Below, piece after piece: positions 1 through 9,972 of a stretch of DNA of 34,070 nucleotides. The translations under genes and the position numbers were made by a program. Numbering within the stretch: position 1 is the first letter of the stretch; each line of letters opens with the position of its first letter. The stretch is from Pseudomonadota bacterium (GTDB taxonomy: Bacteria; Pseudomonadota; Alphaproteobacteria; Acetobacterales; Acetobacteraceae), in assembly GCA_021847175.1 (NCBI GenBank), contig JAJZUI010000009.1, forward strand, positions 1 through 34,070. The letters run 5' to 3'. The notes under the pieces are model-generated. The model did no database searches, was not told the DNA's origin, and was given only the letters and a program-made list of their open reading frames with translations.

Positions 1-2151
1 AGCTTCCAGGGCGCCGCCCCCGCCGAATTCGACCGCCAGGCGGAGCGGCTGCGCGGCCTCGCGGGCGAGGCGTTCCGCCAAGTGGCGCTGGACGTCTCGT
101 TCCGCTCCGCCGCCCCGGTGCTGGCGCTGGTGGACGCGGTGTTCGCCGCCGGCGAGGTGTGCGACGGCGTCGTCGAGCCCGCCACCCTGCACCACCGCAG
201 CGCGCGCGAGGGCCAGGCCGGGCGCGTCGAGCTCTGGCCGCTGGTGGAGGCGCGCGGCACGGACGAACCGGGGCCATGGACCGTGGCGCCGGCCAACGCC
301 AGCGCGCTGGGCGCGCCGCAGCGCCTCGCGGCGATGCTCGGGCAGTGGATCGCCGCGGCGACGCATCCGCAGACCGGCGAGATGCTGCCTTCGCGTGCGC
401 GGCGCCTGCGGCCCGGCGACATCATGCTGCTGGTGCGCAAGCGCGGCGTGTTCGAGCGCGCGCTGGTGCGCGACCTCAAGGTGCGGGGCGTGCCGGTCGC
501 GGGGCTCGACCGCATGGCGCTGGTGGACCAGCCGGCGGTGGCCGACATCCTGGTGCTGCTGGACGCGCTGCTGCTGCCGCGCGACGACCTGGCCTTCGCG
601 ACGTTTCTCACCAGCCCCCTCGGCGGGCTCGACGACGACGACCTCATCGCGCTCGCGCCGGGGCGGACGGGAACGCTGCACGCGGAACTCGCGGCGCGCG
701 CGGCGGAGAACCCGCGCTGGCAGGCGGCGCACGGCTTCTTCGCGGAGCTGTTCCGCCGCGCCGACTTCATGGCCCCGCACGCGCTCGTCGCGCATGCGCT
801 CGGCCCGCTCGGCGGGCGGGCCCGGCTGCTCGCGCGGTTCGGCAACGACGCCGCGGAGCCGCTCGACGAGTTGCTGGCGATGGCGCTGGAGCATGCGCGC
901 GAGGAACCGCCGTCACTGCTCGGCTTCCTGGACTGGCTGCGGTCCTCGACGGCGGAGATCAAGCGCGAGCCCGGCGCCGGCGCGGACGCGGTGCGCATCC
1001 TGACCGTCCACGGCGCGAAGGGGCTGCAGGCCCCGGTGGTGATCCTCCCGGACACGACGGGCAAGCCGCCGCGCCCGCCAGGCATGCGCTGGATCGGCGA
1101 CGGCACGGGGCGCGAGCTGCCGGTCTATGCGCCGGGCGGCGCGCTCGGCTGCGAGGCGACGCGCGATGCGGCGCAGGCGGCGGCGGAGGCGGAGCGGGAG
1201 GAGCGCAACCGCCTGCTCTACGTGGCGCTGACGCGCGCGGAGGACCGGCTGGTCGTCTGCGGCTGGAAGGGCGTCAACAGCCCGCCCTCGAACTGCTGGT
1301 ACCGTGCCGTGGAGCAGGGCTTCGACCGGCTGCCTGGCGTGGCGGAACCGCTCGCCGGCGACTGGCCGGGCCCGGCGCGCGTCTTCGCGAGCGAGCAGCA
1401 GGCACCGCCGCGCACGGCGGAACGGGCGCTCGCGGCGACGGAAGCGCCACCGCCGGACTGGGCCGGCACCGCGCCGGAATGGCGTCCGCGCCTGCCGCCG
1501 GCGGAGGACGCGGTCGCCGCCCTGGTGCCGAGCCGGCCGGAAGGGGTCGCCTTCGGCGCGCCGCCCGCGGCAGTTTCCCCGCTCGCCGCGCGGATGGAGG
1601 CCTCGCGAGGGCGCGCGCGCGGCCGGGCGCTGCACGCGCTGCTGCAGCACCTGCCGGACCTCGACCCCGCCTCGCGCGAGGCGGCGGCGCGCCGCTTCCT
1701 GGAGGCGCCCGGCCAGGGTTTTTCGGCGGCGGACGCGGCGGCGGCGCTGGCGGAAGTCGCCGCCGTGCTGGCGCATCCGGCGCTCGCCGCCGCATTCGGG
1801 CCAGAGAGCCGCGCCGAGGTGCCGGTCACCGGCGTCGTCGGCGGCATGATCGTGGGCGGCGTCGTGGACCGCATCGCGATCACGTCCGACGGTGCCGCCA
1901 TCCTCGACTACAAGACGGACCGCCGCCCGCCTGCCTCGGTGGAGGCGGTGCCCCTCGCCTATCTGCGCCAGATGGCGGCGTACCGCGCGACCGTCGCCGC
2001 CGCCCTGCCCGGCCGCGCGGTGCGCTGCGTGCTGGTCTGGACCGTGGGCGCCGCGGTGATGGAACTGCCGGACGCGCTGCTCGACCGCTACGCGCCTGGC
2101 TTGCCGAGCACCTCGGGGTTGACGACGTTGATCGGCGAGCCCGCGGCATAG
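1..2151 (+). CDS. addA: Double-strand break repair helicase-nuclease AddA, C-terminal part (5' end outside window)
   Basis: This is the helicase-nuclease subunit of the AddAB complex, which processes double-strand DNA ends for RecA-dependent recombination. The frame is open from base 1, so the ATP-binding N-terminal half lies upstream. The visible 716 residues hold UvrD-type motifs: [19 protein letters not shown] near residues 331-349 and [16 protein letters not shown] near 401-416. A RecB-family nuclease domain follows, with [18 protein letters not shown] and the QMAAYRA helix close to the end. The gene normally sits after addB and before trxA in alphaproteobacteria. The last 20 or so residues after LLDRYAP are translated antisense to the end of the convergent dehydrogenase gene (64-bp overlap) and are probably not a conserved part of the protein. 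Identification is firm. Confidence 0.95.
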   Translation, partial: SFQGAAPAEFDRQAERLRGLAGEAFRQVALDVSFRSAAPVLALVDAVFAAGEVCDGVVEPATLHHRSAREGQAGRVELWPLVEARGTDEPGPWTVAPANASALGAPQRLAAMLGQWIAAATHPQTGEMLPSRARRLRPGDIMLLVRKRGVFERALVRDLKVRGVPVAGLDRMALVDQPAVADILVLLDALLLPRDDLAFATFLTSPLGGLDDDDLIALAPGRTGTLHAELAARAAENPRWQAAHGFFAELFRRADFMAPHALVAHALGPLGGRARLLARFGNDAAEPLDELLAMALEHAREEPPSLLGFLDWLRSSTAEIKREPGAGADAVRILTVHGAKGLQAPVVILPDTTGKPPRPPGMRWIGDGTGRELPVYAPGGALGCEATRDAAQAAAEAEREERNRLLYVALTRAEDRLVVCGWKGVNSPPSNCWYRAVEQGFDRLPGVAEPLAGDWPGPARVFASEQQAPPRTAERALAATEAPPPDWAGTAPEWRPRLPPAEDAVAALVPSRPEGVAFGAPPAAVSPLAARMEASRGRARGRALHALLQHLPDLDPASREAAARRFLEAPGQGFSAADAAAALAEVAAVLAHPALAAAFGPESRAEVPVTGVVGGMIVGGVVDRIAITSDGAAILDYKTDRRPPASVEAVPLAYLRQMAAYRATVAAALPGRAVRCVLVWTVGAAVMELPDALLDRYAPGLPSTSGLTTLIGEPAA

Positions 2152-3065
2152 GCCACGATCTGGTCGAACACGTCGGAGAACTGCGACTCGTAGTCCTCGC
2201 GCGTCACGTAGCCGATATGCGGCGTGCAGATGCAGTTGGGCAGCGCGAACAGCGGGTGGGAGACCGCCGGCTCCTGCTCATAGACATCGACGGCGGCGAG
2301 GCCGGGGCGGCCGGCGCGCAACGCGGCCTCGAGCGCGCCGGGCTCGATCAGGCCGGCGCGACTGGTGTTGATCAGCATCGCCTCCGGCTTCATGCGCGCG
2401 AGCAGCGCCGCCGTCACGATGCCGCGCGTCGCCGGCAGCATGCGCATGTGCAGCGTCACGATGTCGGCGCGGCTGTAGAAATCCTCGGCGCTTGCCGCGA
2501 CCTCGTGCCCGTCCGCCGCCGCGCGGGCACGGGATTCCTCGCGCGCCCAGACCAGCACCGGCAGGCCGAAGGCGCGCCCGACATGCGCGACCGCCGAGCC
2601 GATCCTGCCGTAGCCGTGGATGCCCAGCGTCCTGCCGCGCACCGTGCTGCCCATGCCCCACTGCCAGTGCCCTGCCTTGGCGGAGGCGATCTGCTCCGGC
2701 AGGCGGCGCGCGGCGGCGAGGATCAGCGCCCAGGTGAGTTCCACCGTCGCGTGCGAGGGCCCGCCCGCCTGCAGGTTGGAGGAGACGATGATCCCGGCCC
2801 GCGTGCAGGCCGGCACGTCGATATGCGGAAAGACGCCGCGCTGGCTGATCAGCCGAAGCTTCGGCAGGCGCTCGACCAGCGCCGCCTCGATGCGCGTGCG
2901 CTCGCGGATCAGCACCAGGGCCTCGGCCTCCTTCAGCCGCTCGGCGAGGATGGCGGTGTCCTGGGTGTGGTCATTCCAGATCGTGACCTCGTGGCCCGCG
3001 AGCTTGGCGTAGCAGGGCAGCGTGCGCAGCACGTCGAACACATCGTCGAGGATCGAGATTTTCAT
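2088..3065 (-). CDS. D-2-hydroxyacid dehydrogenase family protein
   Basis: This 325-residue NAD(P)-dependent enzyme of the D-isomer 2-hydroxyacid dehydrogenase superfamily would act in the cytoplasm on a 2-oxo or 2-hydroxy acid. The Rossmann signature is [20 protein letters not shown]. The catalytic Arg is in [13 protein letters not shown], the Glu in DVYEQEP and the His in CTPHIGY, so the active-site triad is complete. The substrate cannot be read from the sequence; phosphoglycerate, glyoxylate and other 2-oxoacids are all possible. The gene is convergent with addA, overlapping it by 64 bp, and divergent from trxA. It is not part of the usual addA-trxA arrangement, so it looks like a lineage-specific insertion. 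Confidence 0.9.
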   Translation of the reverse strand: MKISILDDVFDVLRTLPCYAKLAGHEVTIWNDHTQDTAILAERLKEAEALVLIRERTRIEAALVERLPKLRLISQRGVFPHIDVPACTRAGIIVSSNLQAGGPSHATVELTWALILAAARRLPEQIASAKAGHWQWGMGSTVRGRTLGIHGYGRIGSAVAHVGRAFGLPVLVWAREESRARAAADGHEVAASAEDFYSRADIVTLHMRMLPATRGIVTAALLARMKPEAMLINTSRAGLIEPGALEAALRAGRPGLAAVDVYEQEPAVSHPLFALPNCICTPHIGYVTREDYESQFSDVFDQIVAYAAGSPINVVNPEVLGKPGA

Positions 3066-3217
3066 GCGCGCCGCCTCCGCCTTGTGTTGGCGGCAGCATG
3101 GCGGCGGGCCCGATCCCTGTCCATCGATGTGCCGGTCCGGGGCCGGGCTTGATCACGGGGGGGCGGCGCGCCACCTTGAACGCCAGCGAATCGGGGCCAG
3201 AGGATCAGGAACAGCAG

Positions 3218-3544
3218 ATGAGCGAACACACGAAGAACGTCACCGACGACAGCTTCACCGCCGACGTGCTCAAGGCGCCCGGCCCGGTGCTGGTGGACTT
3301 CTGGGCGGAATGGTGCGGCCCGTGCCGCGCGATCGCGCCGGCGATCGACGAGATCTCCGCGGAATACGCCGGCAAGCTGACGGTCGCGAAGGTGAACATC
3401 GACGAGAACCCGATGACGCCGACGCAGTACAATGTGCGCGGCATCCCGACTCTGATGCTGTTCAAGGACGGCAAGCCGGTGGCGACCCAGGTCGGCGCCG
3501 CGCCGAAGAGCGCGCTCCGGCAGTGGGTGGCGAACGCCCTGTGA
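3218..3544 (+). CDS. trxA: Thioredoxin
   Basis: This 108-residue cytoplasmic thioredoxin carries the active site EWCGPC (Cys33 and Cys36), which reduces protein disulfides and is recharged by thioredoxin reductase. The cis-proline loop [12 protein letters not shown] is also present. The frame is open further upstream, but ATG 3218 gives the standard length, and AGGA at 3207-3210 lies seven bases before it. trxA is a normal member of the addA-trxA-folC neighbourhood. The 53-bp gap to the next gene contains a short five-base-pair hairpin with no T-run. Confidence 0.96.
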   Translation: MSEHTKNVTDDSFTADVLKAPGPVLVDFWAEWCGPCRAIAPAIDEISAEYAGKLTVAKVNIDENPMTPTQYNVRGIPTLMLFKDGKPVATQVGAAPKSALRQWVANAL

Positions 3545-3597
3545 CGCGGCGCCTGTTGACGCGCCACCCGTAGCGCGCTGCCCATGACGCTTCGCCC

Positions 3598-4518
3598 ATG
3601 ACGGGGGGCGACGCCCCGGCGTTCCTTTCCGCCGCCCGGCTCGACGCGCTCCGCCTCTCCACCGCCGACGTGGTGGAGGCGATCGAGCAATCCATCCGCG
3701 CGCGGGAGGCGGGCGCGCTGCACACCGCGCCCAAGGCCTATATCGAGCCGGGCGACGGGCGGCTGGCGCTGGCGATGCTGGCGGTGGATGCCGAGGTGAT
3801 GGTGGTGAAGGCGGTGATCGCCAACGCCGCCAACAAGGCGCGCGGGCTCGCTTCCGTCCTCGGCAGCGTGCTGGTGCTGGACGGGCAGACCGGCGAGCCG
3901 CTCGCCCTGCTCGACGGCCCGTGGGTCACCGCGGTGCGCACGGCGGGGCTTTCGGCGGTCGCGGCGAAGCGCCTGGCGCGGCCGGATTCCTCCACGCTGG
4001 GGCTGATCGGCTGCGGCGTGCAGGCGCACTCCCACCTCGCGGCCTTCGCGGAGATGTTCCCGCTGCGCCGGGTGCTGGTCGCCGGGCGCGGGGCGGCGAA
4101 CCGCGACGCGGTGCTGGCGGCGGTGCGCGCGCGCGGGCTCGAGGCGGTGGCCGTCGATGCCGAGGCGGCGCTAGGCGCGGATATCGTCGTGACCTCGGTC
4201 GATCTCGGCGTGGCGCCGTTCCTCGACGCGCGGCACATGCGGCCGGGCGCCTTCGCCGCCATGGTCGATCTCGCGGTGCCCTGGCTCGAACCCGGGCTCG
4301 CGGGCTTCGACCGGATCGCGATCGACGACCTCGTGCAGGAACGGACCGTGGCGAAGCCGATGGTGCCGATGGAGCGCGTCAACGGTGACCTCGCCGACCT
4401 CGTCACCGGGCGGATGCCGGCGCGGCTCAACGCGACCGAACGGACCGGCTTCGCCTTCCGCGGCATCGCGCTCGGCGACATCGCGCTCGCGGGCCTGGTC
4501 TGGCGGCGCGTGCGCTGA
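3598..4518 (+). CDS. Ornithine cyclodeaminase / mu-crystallin family protein
   Basis: This 306-residue NAD(P)-binding enzyme belongs to the ornithine cyclodeaminase and mu-crystallin family. Members include ornithine cyclodeaminase, alanine dehydrogenase and ketimine (1-pyrroline-2-carboxylate) reductases. The family signature WVTAVRTAGLSAVAAKRLAR is followed by the dinucleotide-binding loop LGLIGCGVQAHSHLAAF. The motif GSVLVLDGQTGEPLALLDG comes just before them. The exact reaction cannot be assigned. The gene lies between trxA and folC, which are usually adjacent, so it is a second insertion in the conserved block. It ends ten bases from the convergent folC, and its stop codon lies in a hairpin loop. 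Confidence 0.88.
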   Translation: MTGGDAPAFLSAARLDALRLSTADVVEAIEQSIRAREAGALHTAPKAYIEPGDGRLALAMLAVDAEVMVVKAVIANAANKARGLASVLGSVLVLDGQTGEPLALLDGPWVTAVRTAGLSAVAAKRLARPDSSTLGLIGCGVQAHSHLAAFAEMFPLRRVLVAGRGAANRDAVLAAVRARGLEAVAVDAEAALGADIVVTSVDLGVAPFLDARHMRPGAFAAMVDLAVPWLEPGLAGFDRIAIDDLVQERTVAKPMVPMERVNGDLADLVTGRMPARLNATERTGFAFRGIALGDIALAGLVWRRVR

Positions 4519-4526
4519 GGCGCCGC
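4503..4526. terminator. Hairpin enclosing the stop codon of the cyclodeaminase-family gene
   Basis: A perfect seven-base-pair stem, GCGGCGC (4503-4509) with GCGCCGC (4520-4526), closes a ten-base loop that contains the TGA stop at 4516-4518. It lies at the junction of two convergent genes and is the only visible candidate for a transcription boundary there. There is no T-run, so intrinsic termination is uncertain. Confidence 0.4.
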
Positions 4527-4528
4527 GT

Positions 4529-5821
4529 CTATTCCGGCAGCGTTCCGTCGGCCTTGAGCACTTCGCCCGCGAGGTAAAGGCTGCCGCAGATCAGCACGCG
4601 CGCCGGCCGCTCGCGCGCACCTGGTTCGCGCGCGAGCGCCGCGAGCGCCCCGGCGACGGTCGGCCCCGGCCGTGCGACGCCGCCCGAGGCCGCGACAATG
4701 TCCTCGACCGGCATCGCGAGGTGCTGGCCCGGCTCCGCCACCGCCCACAGCGTCGCGGCATGCGGCAGGATCGGGGCGAGGAACCCGGCGCTGTCCTTCG
4801 ATTTCTTCATGCCGACCACCACATGCGTGGGCCGGTCCGTCCAGCCGGCGAGGAAGGCGCCGATCACCGCGCCGCCGCCCTCGTTGTGCCCGCCATCGAG
4901 CCAGAGTTCCCAGCCCGGCGGCAGGGATTTCGCGAGCGCGCCGGCGAGGCGCTGCAACCGCGCGGGCCAGGTCGCGCGCGCGATGCCGGCGGCGATGGCC
5001 TCGTCGCCGATGCCGAGCCGTGCCGCGCGGACCGCGGCGACCGCGATCCCCGCGTTGTCGTGCTGGTGCTCGCCCGGCAGCGACGGGAACGGCAGCGCGA
5101 GCGAACCGGCGGCGTCGCGCCACAAAAGGCCGCTCGCCGTCGCCTCGATGTTCCATTCATGGTCGCGGCGCAGCAGGGCCGCGCCCTGGGCCGCCGCCCC
5201 GGCCTCGATCACCGCCATCGCCTCCGCGACCTGCCGCCCGGTCGCGACCGGCACGCCCGGCTTGATGATCCCCGCCTTCTCGCCCGCGATCATGGCGATC
5301 GTGTCGCCGAGGAAGTCGCGGTGGTCCATGGAGATGGAGGTGATGGCGCAGGCCGCCGGATGCTCGACGACGTTGGTCGCGTCCCAGCGTCCGCCGAGTC
5401 CCACCTCCAGCACGCAGAGATCGGCCGGCGTCTCGGCGAACAGCAGGAACGCGGCGGCCTGGATCGTCTCGAACACGGAAAGAGGCGCGTCGGCGTTGAC
5501 CCGCTCCACCGTGCCCACCGCCGCCTCCATCACGGAGTCCGAAACCAGCGTGCCGGCGAGGCGGATGCGTTCGTTGAAGCGCACCAGGTGCGGCGAGGTG
5601 AAGACGTGCACGCGCATCCCCGCCGCCTCGCCGATCGCGCGCATGAAGGCGCAGGTGCTGCCCTTGCCGTTGGTGCCGGCGACGTGCAGCACCGGCGGCA
5701 GGTGGCGGTGCGGGTCGCCCAGCGCGGCGAGCACGCGCTGCAGGCGCCCGAGCGAGAGGTCGATGAGGCGCGGATGCCGCGCTTGCAGGCGCGCGATCAG
5801 CCCCTCGATGCGGCCGGACAT
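4529..5821 (-). CDS. folC: Bifunctional folylpolyglutamate synthase / dihydrofolate synthase
   Basis: This 430-residue Mur-ligase-family enzyme adds glutamate to dihydropteroate to make dihydrofolate, then extends the polyglutamate tail of folates. The ATP-binding loop is GTNGKGST (residues 49-56). The folate-binding and ligase motifs TSPHLVRFNERIR, DHRDFLGDT and GEKAGIIKPGVP follow in order, with LDGGHNEGG in the C-terminal domain. ATG 5821 follows the accD stop by six bases, so the gene is the last of the accD-folC unit. The folC-accD-trpA order is conserved in alphaproteobacteria. Confidence 0.96.
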   Translation of the reverse strand: MSGRIEGLIARLQARHPRLIDLSLGRLQRVLAALGDPHRHLPPVLHVAGTNGKGSTCAFMRAIGEAAGMRVHVFTSPHLVRFNERIRLAGTLVSDSVMEAAVGTVERVNADAPLSVFETIQAAAFLLFAETPADLCVLEVGLGGRWDATNVVEHPAACAITSISMDHRDFLGDTIAMIAGEKAGIIKPGVPVATGRQVAEAMAVIEAGAAAQGAALLRRDHEWNIEATASGLLWRDAAGSLALPFPSLPGEHQHDNAGIAVAAVRAARLGIGDEAIAAGIARATWPARLQRLAGALAKSLPPGWELWLDGGHNEGGGAVIGAFLAGWTDRPTHVVVGMKKSKDSAGFLAPILPHAATLWAVAEPGQHLAMPVEDIVAASGGVARPGPTVAGALAALAREPGARERPARVLICGSLYLAGEVLKADGTLPE

Positions 5822-5827
5822 GCGTGC

Positions 5828-6691
5828 CTAGGCGGCTTCCTGGTGGGCGACGGTGAGCAGGCCGATGACGCGCGCGAGCGTCGCCGGCAGATCGGCGCGC
5901 TTCGTCACCATGTCGAGGATGCCGTGCGCCAGCAGGTATTCTGAGCGCTGGAACCCTTCCGGCAGCTTCTCGCGCACCGTCTGCTCGATGACGCGCGCGC
6001 CGGCGAAGCCGATCTCGGCACCGGGTTCGGCGATCTGCACGTCGCCCAGCATCGTGAAGCTCGCGGTGACGCCGCCGGTCGTCGGGTCGGTCAGCACCGT
6101 GATGAAAGGCAGCCCCGCCTCGCGCACCATCTGCACGGCGGCGACGGTGCGCGGCATCTGCATGAGGCTGATCGCCCCCTCCTGCATGCGCGCGCCGCCC
6201 GAGGCGGTGAAGACGATGAGCGGCGCCTGTTGCAGCACCGCCAGTTTCGCCGCGGCAACGATCCCCTCGCCGACGGCCGCGCCCATGGAGCCGCCGATGA
6301 ACTCGAACGCCATCACGGCAACGACGGCCTTGTGCCCGCCGATGGTGCCGTGGGCCACGACCAGCGCGTCCTCGAGCCCGGTTTTCTCGCGCGCCTCGCG
6401 CAGCCGGTCCGTATAGCGCTTGGTGTCGCGGAAGCGCAGCGGGTCGGCGGCCACCTTGGGCAGCTCGACGCGCGTGTAGCTGCCAGCGTCCAACGTCCAT
6501 TCCAGCCGCTGCGGCGCCGGCACGCGCAGGTGGTGGCCGCAATGGTGGCAGACGCGCCGGTGCCGCTCCAGTTCCGCCGCGAACAGCATCTGCTGGCAGG
6601 ACGGGCATTGCGTCCAGAGATTGTCCGGCACCTCCCGTCGCCCGAGCAGGGTGCGGATCTTCGGGCGGACATATTCGGTGAGCCAGCTCAT
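5828..6691 (-). CDS. accD: Acetyl-CoA carboxylase carboxyltransferase subunit beta
   Basis: AccD is the zinc-binding beta subunit of the carboxyltransferase that makes malonyl-CoA for fatty acid synthesis. The N-terminal ribbon CPSC...CHHCGHH supplies Cys29, Cys32, Cys48 and Cys51. The crotonase-like body contains FTASGGARMQEG and LTDPTTGGVTASF. The start is ATG 6691 (MSWLTEYVRPK), not an in-frame ATG 14 codons earlier. This gives the usual N-terminus, 287 residues and a good GAGGAAG Shine-Dalgarno site. The gene starts ten bases after the trpA stop, so it is co-transcribed with trpBA. The stop TAG lies in an eight-base palindrome, GCCTAGGC. Confidence 0.96.
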   Translation of the reverse strand: MSWLTEYVRPKIRTLLGRREVPDNLWTQCPSCQQMLFAAELERHRRVCHHCGHHLRVPAPQRLEWTLDAGSYTRVELPKVAADPLRFRDTKRYTDRLREAREKTGLEDALVVAHGTIGGHKAVVAVMAFEFIGGSMGAAVGEGIVAAAKLAVLQQAPLIVFTASGGARMQEGAISLMQMPRTVAAVQMVREAGLPFITVLTDPTTGGVTASFTMLGDVQIAEPGAEIGFAGARVIEQTVREKLPEGFQRSEYLLAHGILDMVTKRADLPATLARVIGLLTVAHQEAA

Positions 6692-6701
6692 CGGTACTTC
6701 C

Positions 6702-7528
6702 TCACATGCCCGCGCGGGCCGCGCGCACGGCATCCGCGAGCGCCTTCACGCCGGCGAGCACCGTGGGTACGGTCGTTTCGGTTGCGTGTCCGCGGGTGTC
6801 GAGCGTTGCGGCCATCGTGTCGATCAGCGCCGAGGCGACGACGGCGGCATCCGCGACGCGCACCGCCTCGGCGGCCTGCGTGGGCGTGCGCACGCCGAAG
6901 CCGATGGCCACTGGCAGCTTCGTCACCCGGCGGATGCGCGGCAGCGCCGCCGCCAGCTCATCGCCGCTGGCGCTGCGCGTTCCCGTGATGCCGGTGATGG
7001 CGACGTAGTAGACGAAGCCGGAGCTGCCATCGAGCACGTGCGGCATGCGCGCGTCGGTCGTCGTCGGCGCCACGAGGCGGATGATGTCGAGCCCCGCCCT
7101 GGCCGCGAGTGGGGCGAGCAGGTCGCTCTCCTCGGCCGGCAGGTCGACGACGATGAGCCCGTCGACGCCCGCCGCCGCGGCATCGGTGCAGAACCGTTCC
7201 GTTCCGTAGGACAGGATCGGGTTGAGGTAGCCCATCAGCACGATCGGCGTCGCGGCATCGCCGGCGCGGAAGTCGCGCACCAGCGCGAGCGTGCGCGCGA
7301 GCGTGGCCCCGGCCCTGAGCGCGCGCTTGCCGGCGGCCTGGATGATCGGGCCGTCCGCCATCGGGTCGCTGAACGGCACGCCGATCTCGATCAGGTCGGC
7401 ACCCGCCGCCGGCATGCCGCGCAGCATCGCCGCCGAGGTGTCGTGGTCCGGGTCCCAGGCTTCCAGGAACGTGATCAGCGCGCCGCGCCCCTCCCTGCGA
7501 AGCTGCGCGAAACGCGCCTCGATGCGGC

Positions 7529-7532
<4 letters not shown>
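6702..7532 (-). CDS. trpA: Tryptophan synthase alpha subunit
   Basis: TrpA cleaves indole-3-glycerol phosphate to indole and glyceraldehyde-3-phosphate, and indole is channelled to TrpB. The product is 276 residues. The catalytic Glu and Asp lie in [16 protein letters not shown], and phosphate-binding glycines lie in [13 protein letters not shown]. The start is GTG 7532, within the four-base GTGA overlap with the end of trpB (7529-7532), which indicates translational coupling. This matches the equimolar alpha-beta complex. It stops ten bases before accD. Confidence 0.97.
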
Positions 7533-8761
<1,229 letters not shown>

Positions 8762-8829
8762 GCGGCGCTCTTAGCAAGGGCGGCGGCGCGGGTCACGCCG
8801 TCTCGCCCACGGAAGCGGTACGGATTGCG

Positions 8830-9873
8830 TCAGGCGGCGGTGATGCCGGCCGTGGTGGCGGCGGCGGCGGGTGTCGGTTCCGGGCGCAGCGCCAGCGCCG
8901 CGCCGCCGAGCATCGTCACCATGCCCACCGCCTCGAACGCCCCGATATGCTCGCCGAGCAGCACCATGCCGGCGATGACCGCGATCACCGGGGAGACGAA
9001 GGCATAGGTCCCGGCCTTCGCGGCACCCCAGTCGCGCACCAGGAGGTAGTACATCAGCGTCGCCCCGGTCGCGGCCGGGCCCACGAGGTAGAGCCAGCCC
9101 AGCCATGCCTCCCACCCCCAGGCGAAGTCGAGCGCGTGCGCCGAACCGGGCTCGAAGGCGAGCGAGCCCAGGACCAGCGCCACCCCGCCCATGAGGTTGG
9201 TCACGGCCGCCAGCTCCACCGGCGGGAAGCGGCGCACCATCGGCCGGATCAGCAGCGAGCCCCAGCAATAGGCCAGCGTGGAGATGATGATGCCGCCGGC
9301 ACCCAGCAGTTCCGCGGGCGCGAGCGAGCCCTGCGCCGCCTGCGGGCCGAACAGCAGCAGCACCCCCGCGATGCCGATCCCGATCGCGACCACCCGCATC
9401 CGGGTGATGCGTTCCTGGCCCATCGCCGCGCCGAGGCCGAGCAGTGCCAGAGGCGTGAGCGCCGCGCTGATCACGGCGGCGATGCCGGAGGAGACGAAGC
9501 GCAGCGCATAGAGCTGCACCACCTGGTTCACCACGATGAGCAGGAAGGTCACCGGCGCCAGCATCACCATGTCGCGCGCGGTGATGCGGCGGCGATGCCC
9601 GCGCATCGCCTCCAGCCCCAGCAGCATGAGTCCCGCGCAGGTCCAGCGCAGGCCCGCCATCATGGCGGGCGGGATGACGGCGATGCTGACCTTCATGCCG
9701 AGCCAGGTGCCGCCCCAGATGAGGCAGACATAGGCAAACTGCAGGTGCTGGCGGGTCAGCCCGAGACGGGCGCGGCCGATGGCCACCTCTGGGGTCGCTG
9801 TGGGAGCTGACATAGACTGTGTGGGACTGGGACTGGCCGTTTCCGCTCGCGCCAGACTAGGCCGGGAGCCCAT
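8830..9873 (-). CDS. EamA/RhaT-family (DMT superfamily) membrane permease
   Basis: This is a drug/metabolite-transporter-type permease of 327 to 347 residues with about ten hydrophobic segments in two EamA halves. The first begins at LQFAYVCLIWGGTWLGMK, and the second half contains the motif TGATLMYYLLVRDWGAAKAG. Such proteins export metabolites or amino acids, but the substrate cannot be inferred. ATG 9873 and ATG 9813 are both possible starts. Translation from 9873 adds 20 polar residues, and a GGAGGT lies 14 bases before it, so the start is unsettled. It interrupts the trpF-trpB pair; a role linked to tryptophan pathway compounds is only a guess from position. Confidence 0.88.
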   Translation of the reverse strand: MGSRPSLARAETASPSPTQSMSAPTATPEVAIGRARLGLTRQHLQFAYVCLIWGGTWLGMKVSIAVIPPAMMAGLRWTCAGLMLLGLEAMRGHRRRITARDMVMLAPVTFLLIVVNQVVQLYALRFVSSGIAAVISAALTPLALLGLGAAMGQERITRMRVVAIGIGIAGVLLLFGPQAAQGSLAPAELLGAGGIIISTLAYCWGSLLIRPMVRRFPPVELAAVTNLMGGVALVLGSLAFEPGSAHALDFAWGWEAWLGWLYLVGPAATGATLMYYLLVRDWGAAKAGTYAFVSPVIAVIAGMVLLGEHIGAFEAVGMVTMLGGAALALRPEPTPAAAATTAGITAA

Positions 9874-9954
9874 GCCGCGTCATGCGTGACCTCCGCGCAG
9901 CCGCCATGCGCGGCGATCTGCATCGCCGCCCCTGTTTCGTCGCATTCGGCGGCG

Positions 9955-9972
9955 TGCGCCTATTTCGGCGCA
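9955..9972 (-). terminator. Hairpin overlapping the stop codon of the exported-protein gene
   Basis: Six-base arms TGCGCC (9955-9960) and GGCGCA (9967-9972) enclose the loop TATTTC. The minus-strand stop TAG (9962-9960) sits across the loop and the first base of one arm. There is no adjacent T-run, so a terminator role is possible rather than shown. Confidence 0.35.

Noticed and set aside
159-3152. A plus-strand open frame of 997 codons rich in Arg, Ala and Gly.
   Set aside because: It is an out-of-frame shadow of addA and an antisense shadow of the dehydrogenase. Its composition is that of high-GC non-coding frames.
3122-3200. TTGATC and TTGAAC elements before trxA as a promoter.
   Set aside because: Neither has an acceptable -10 at 16-18 bases, so I could not choose a site.
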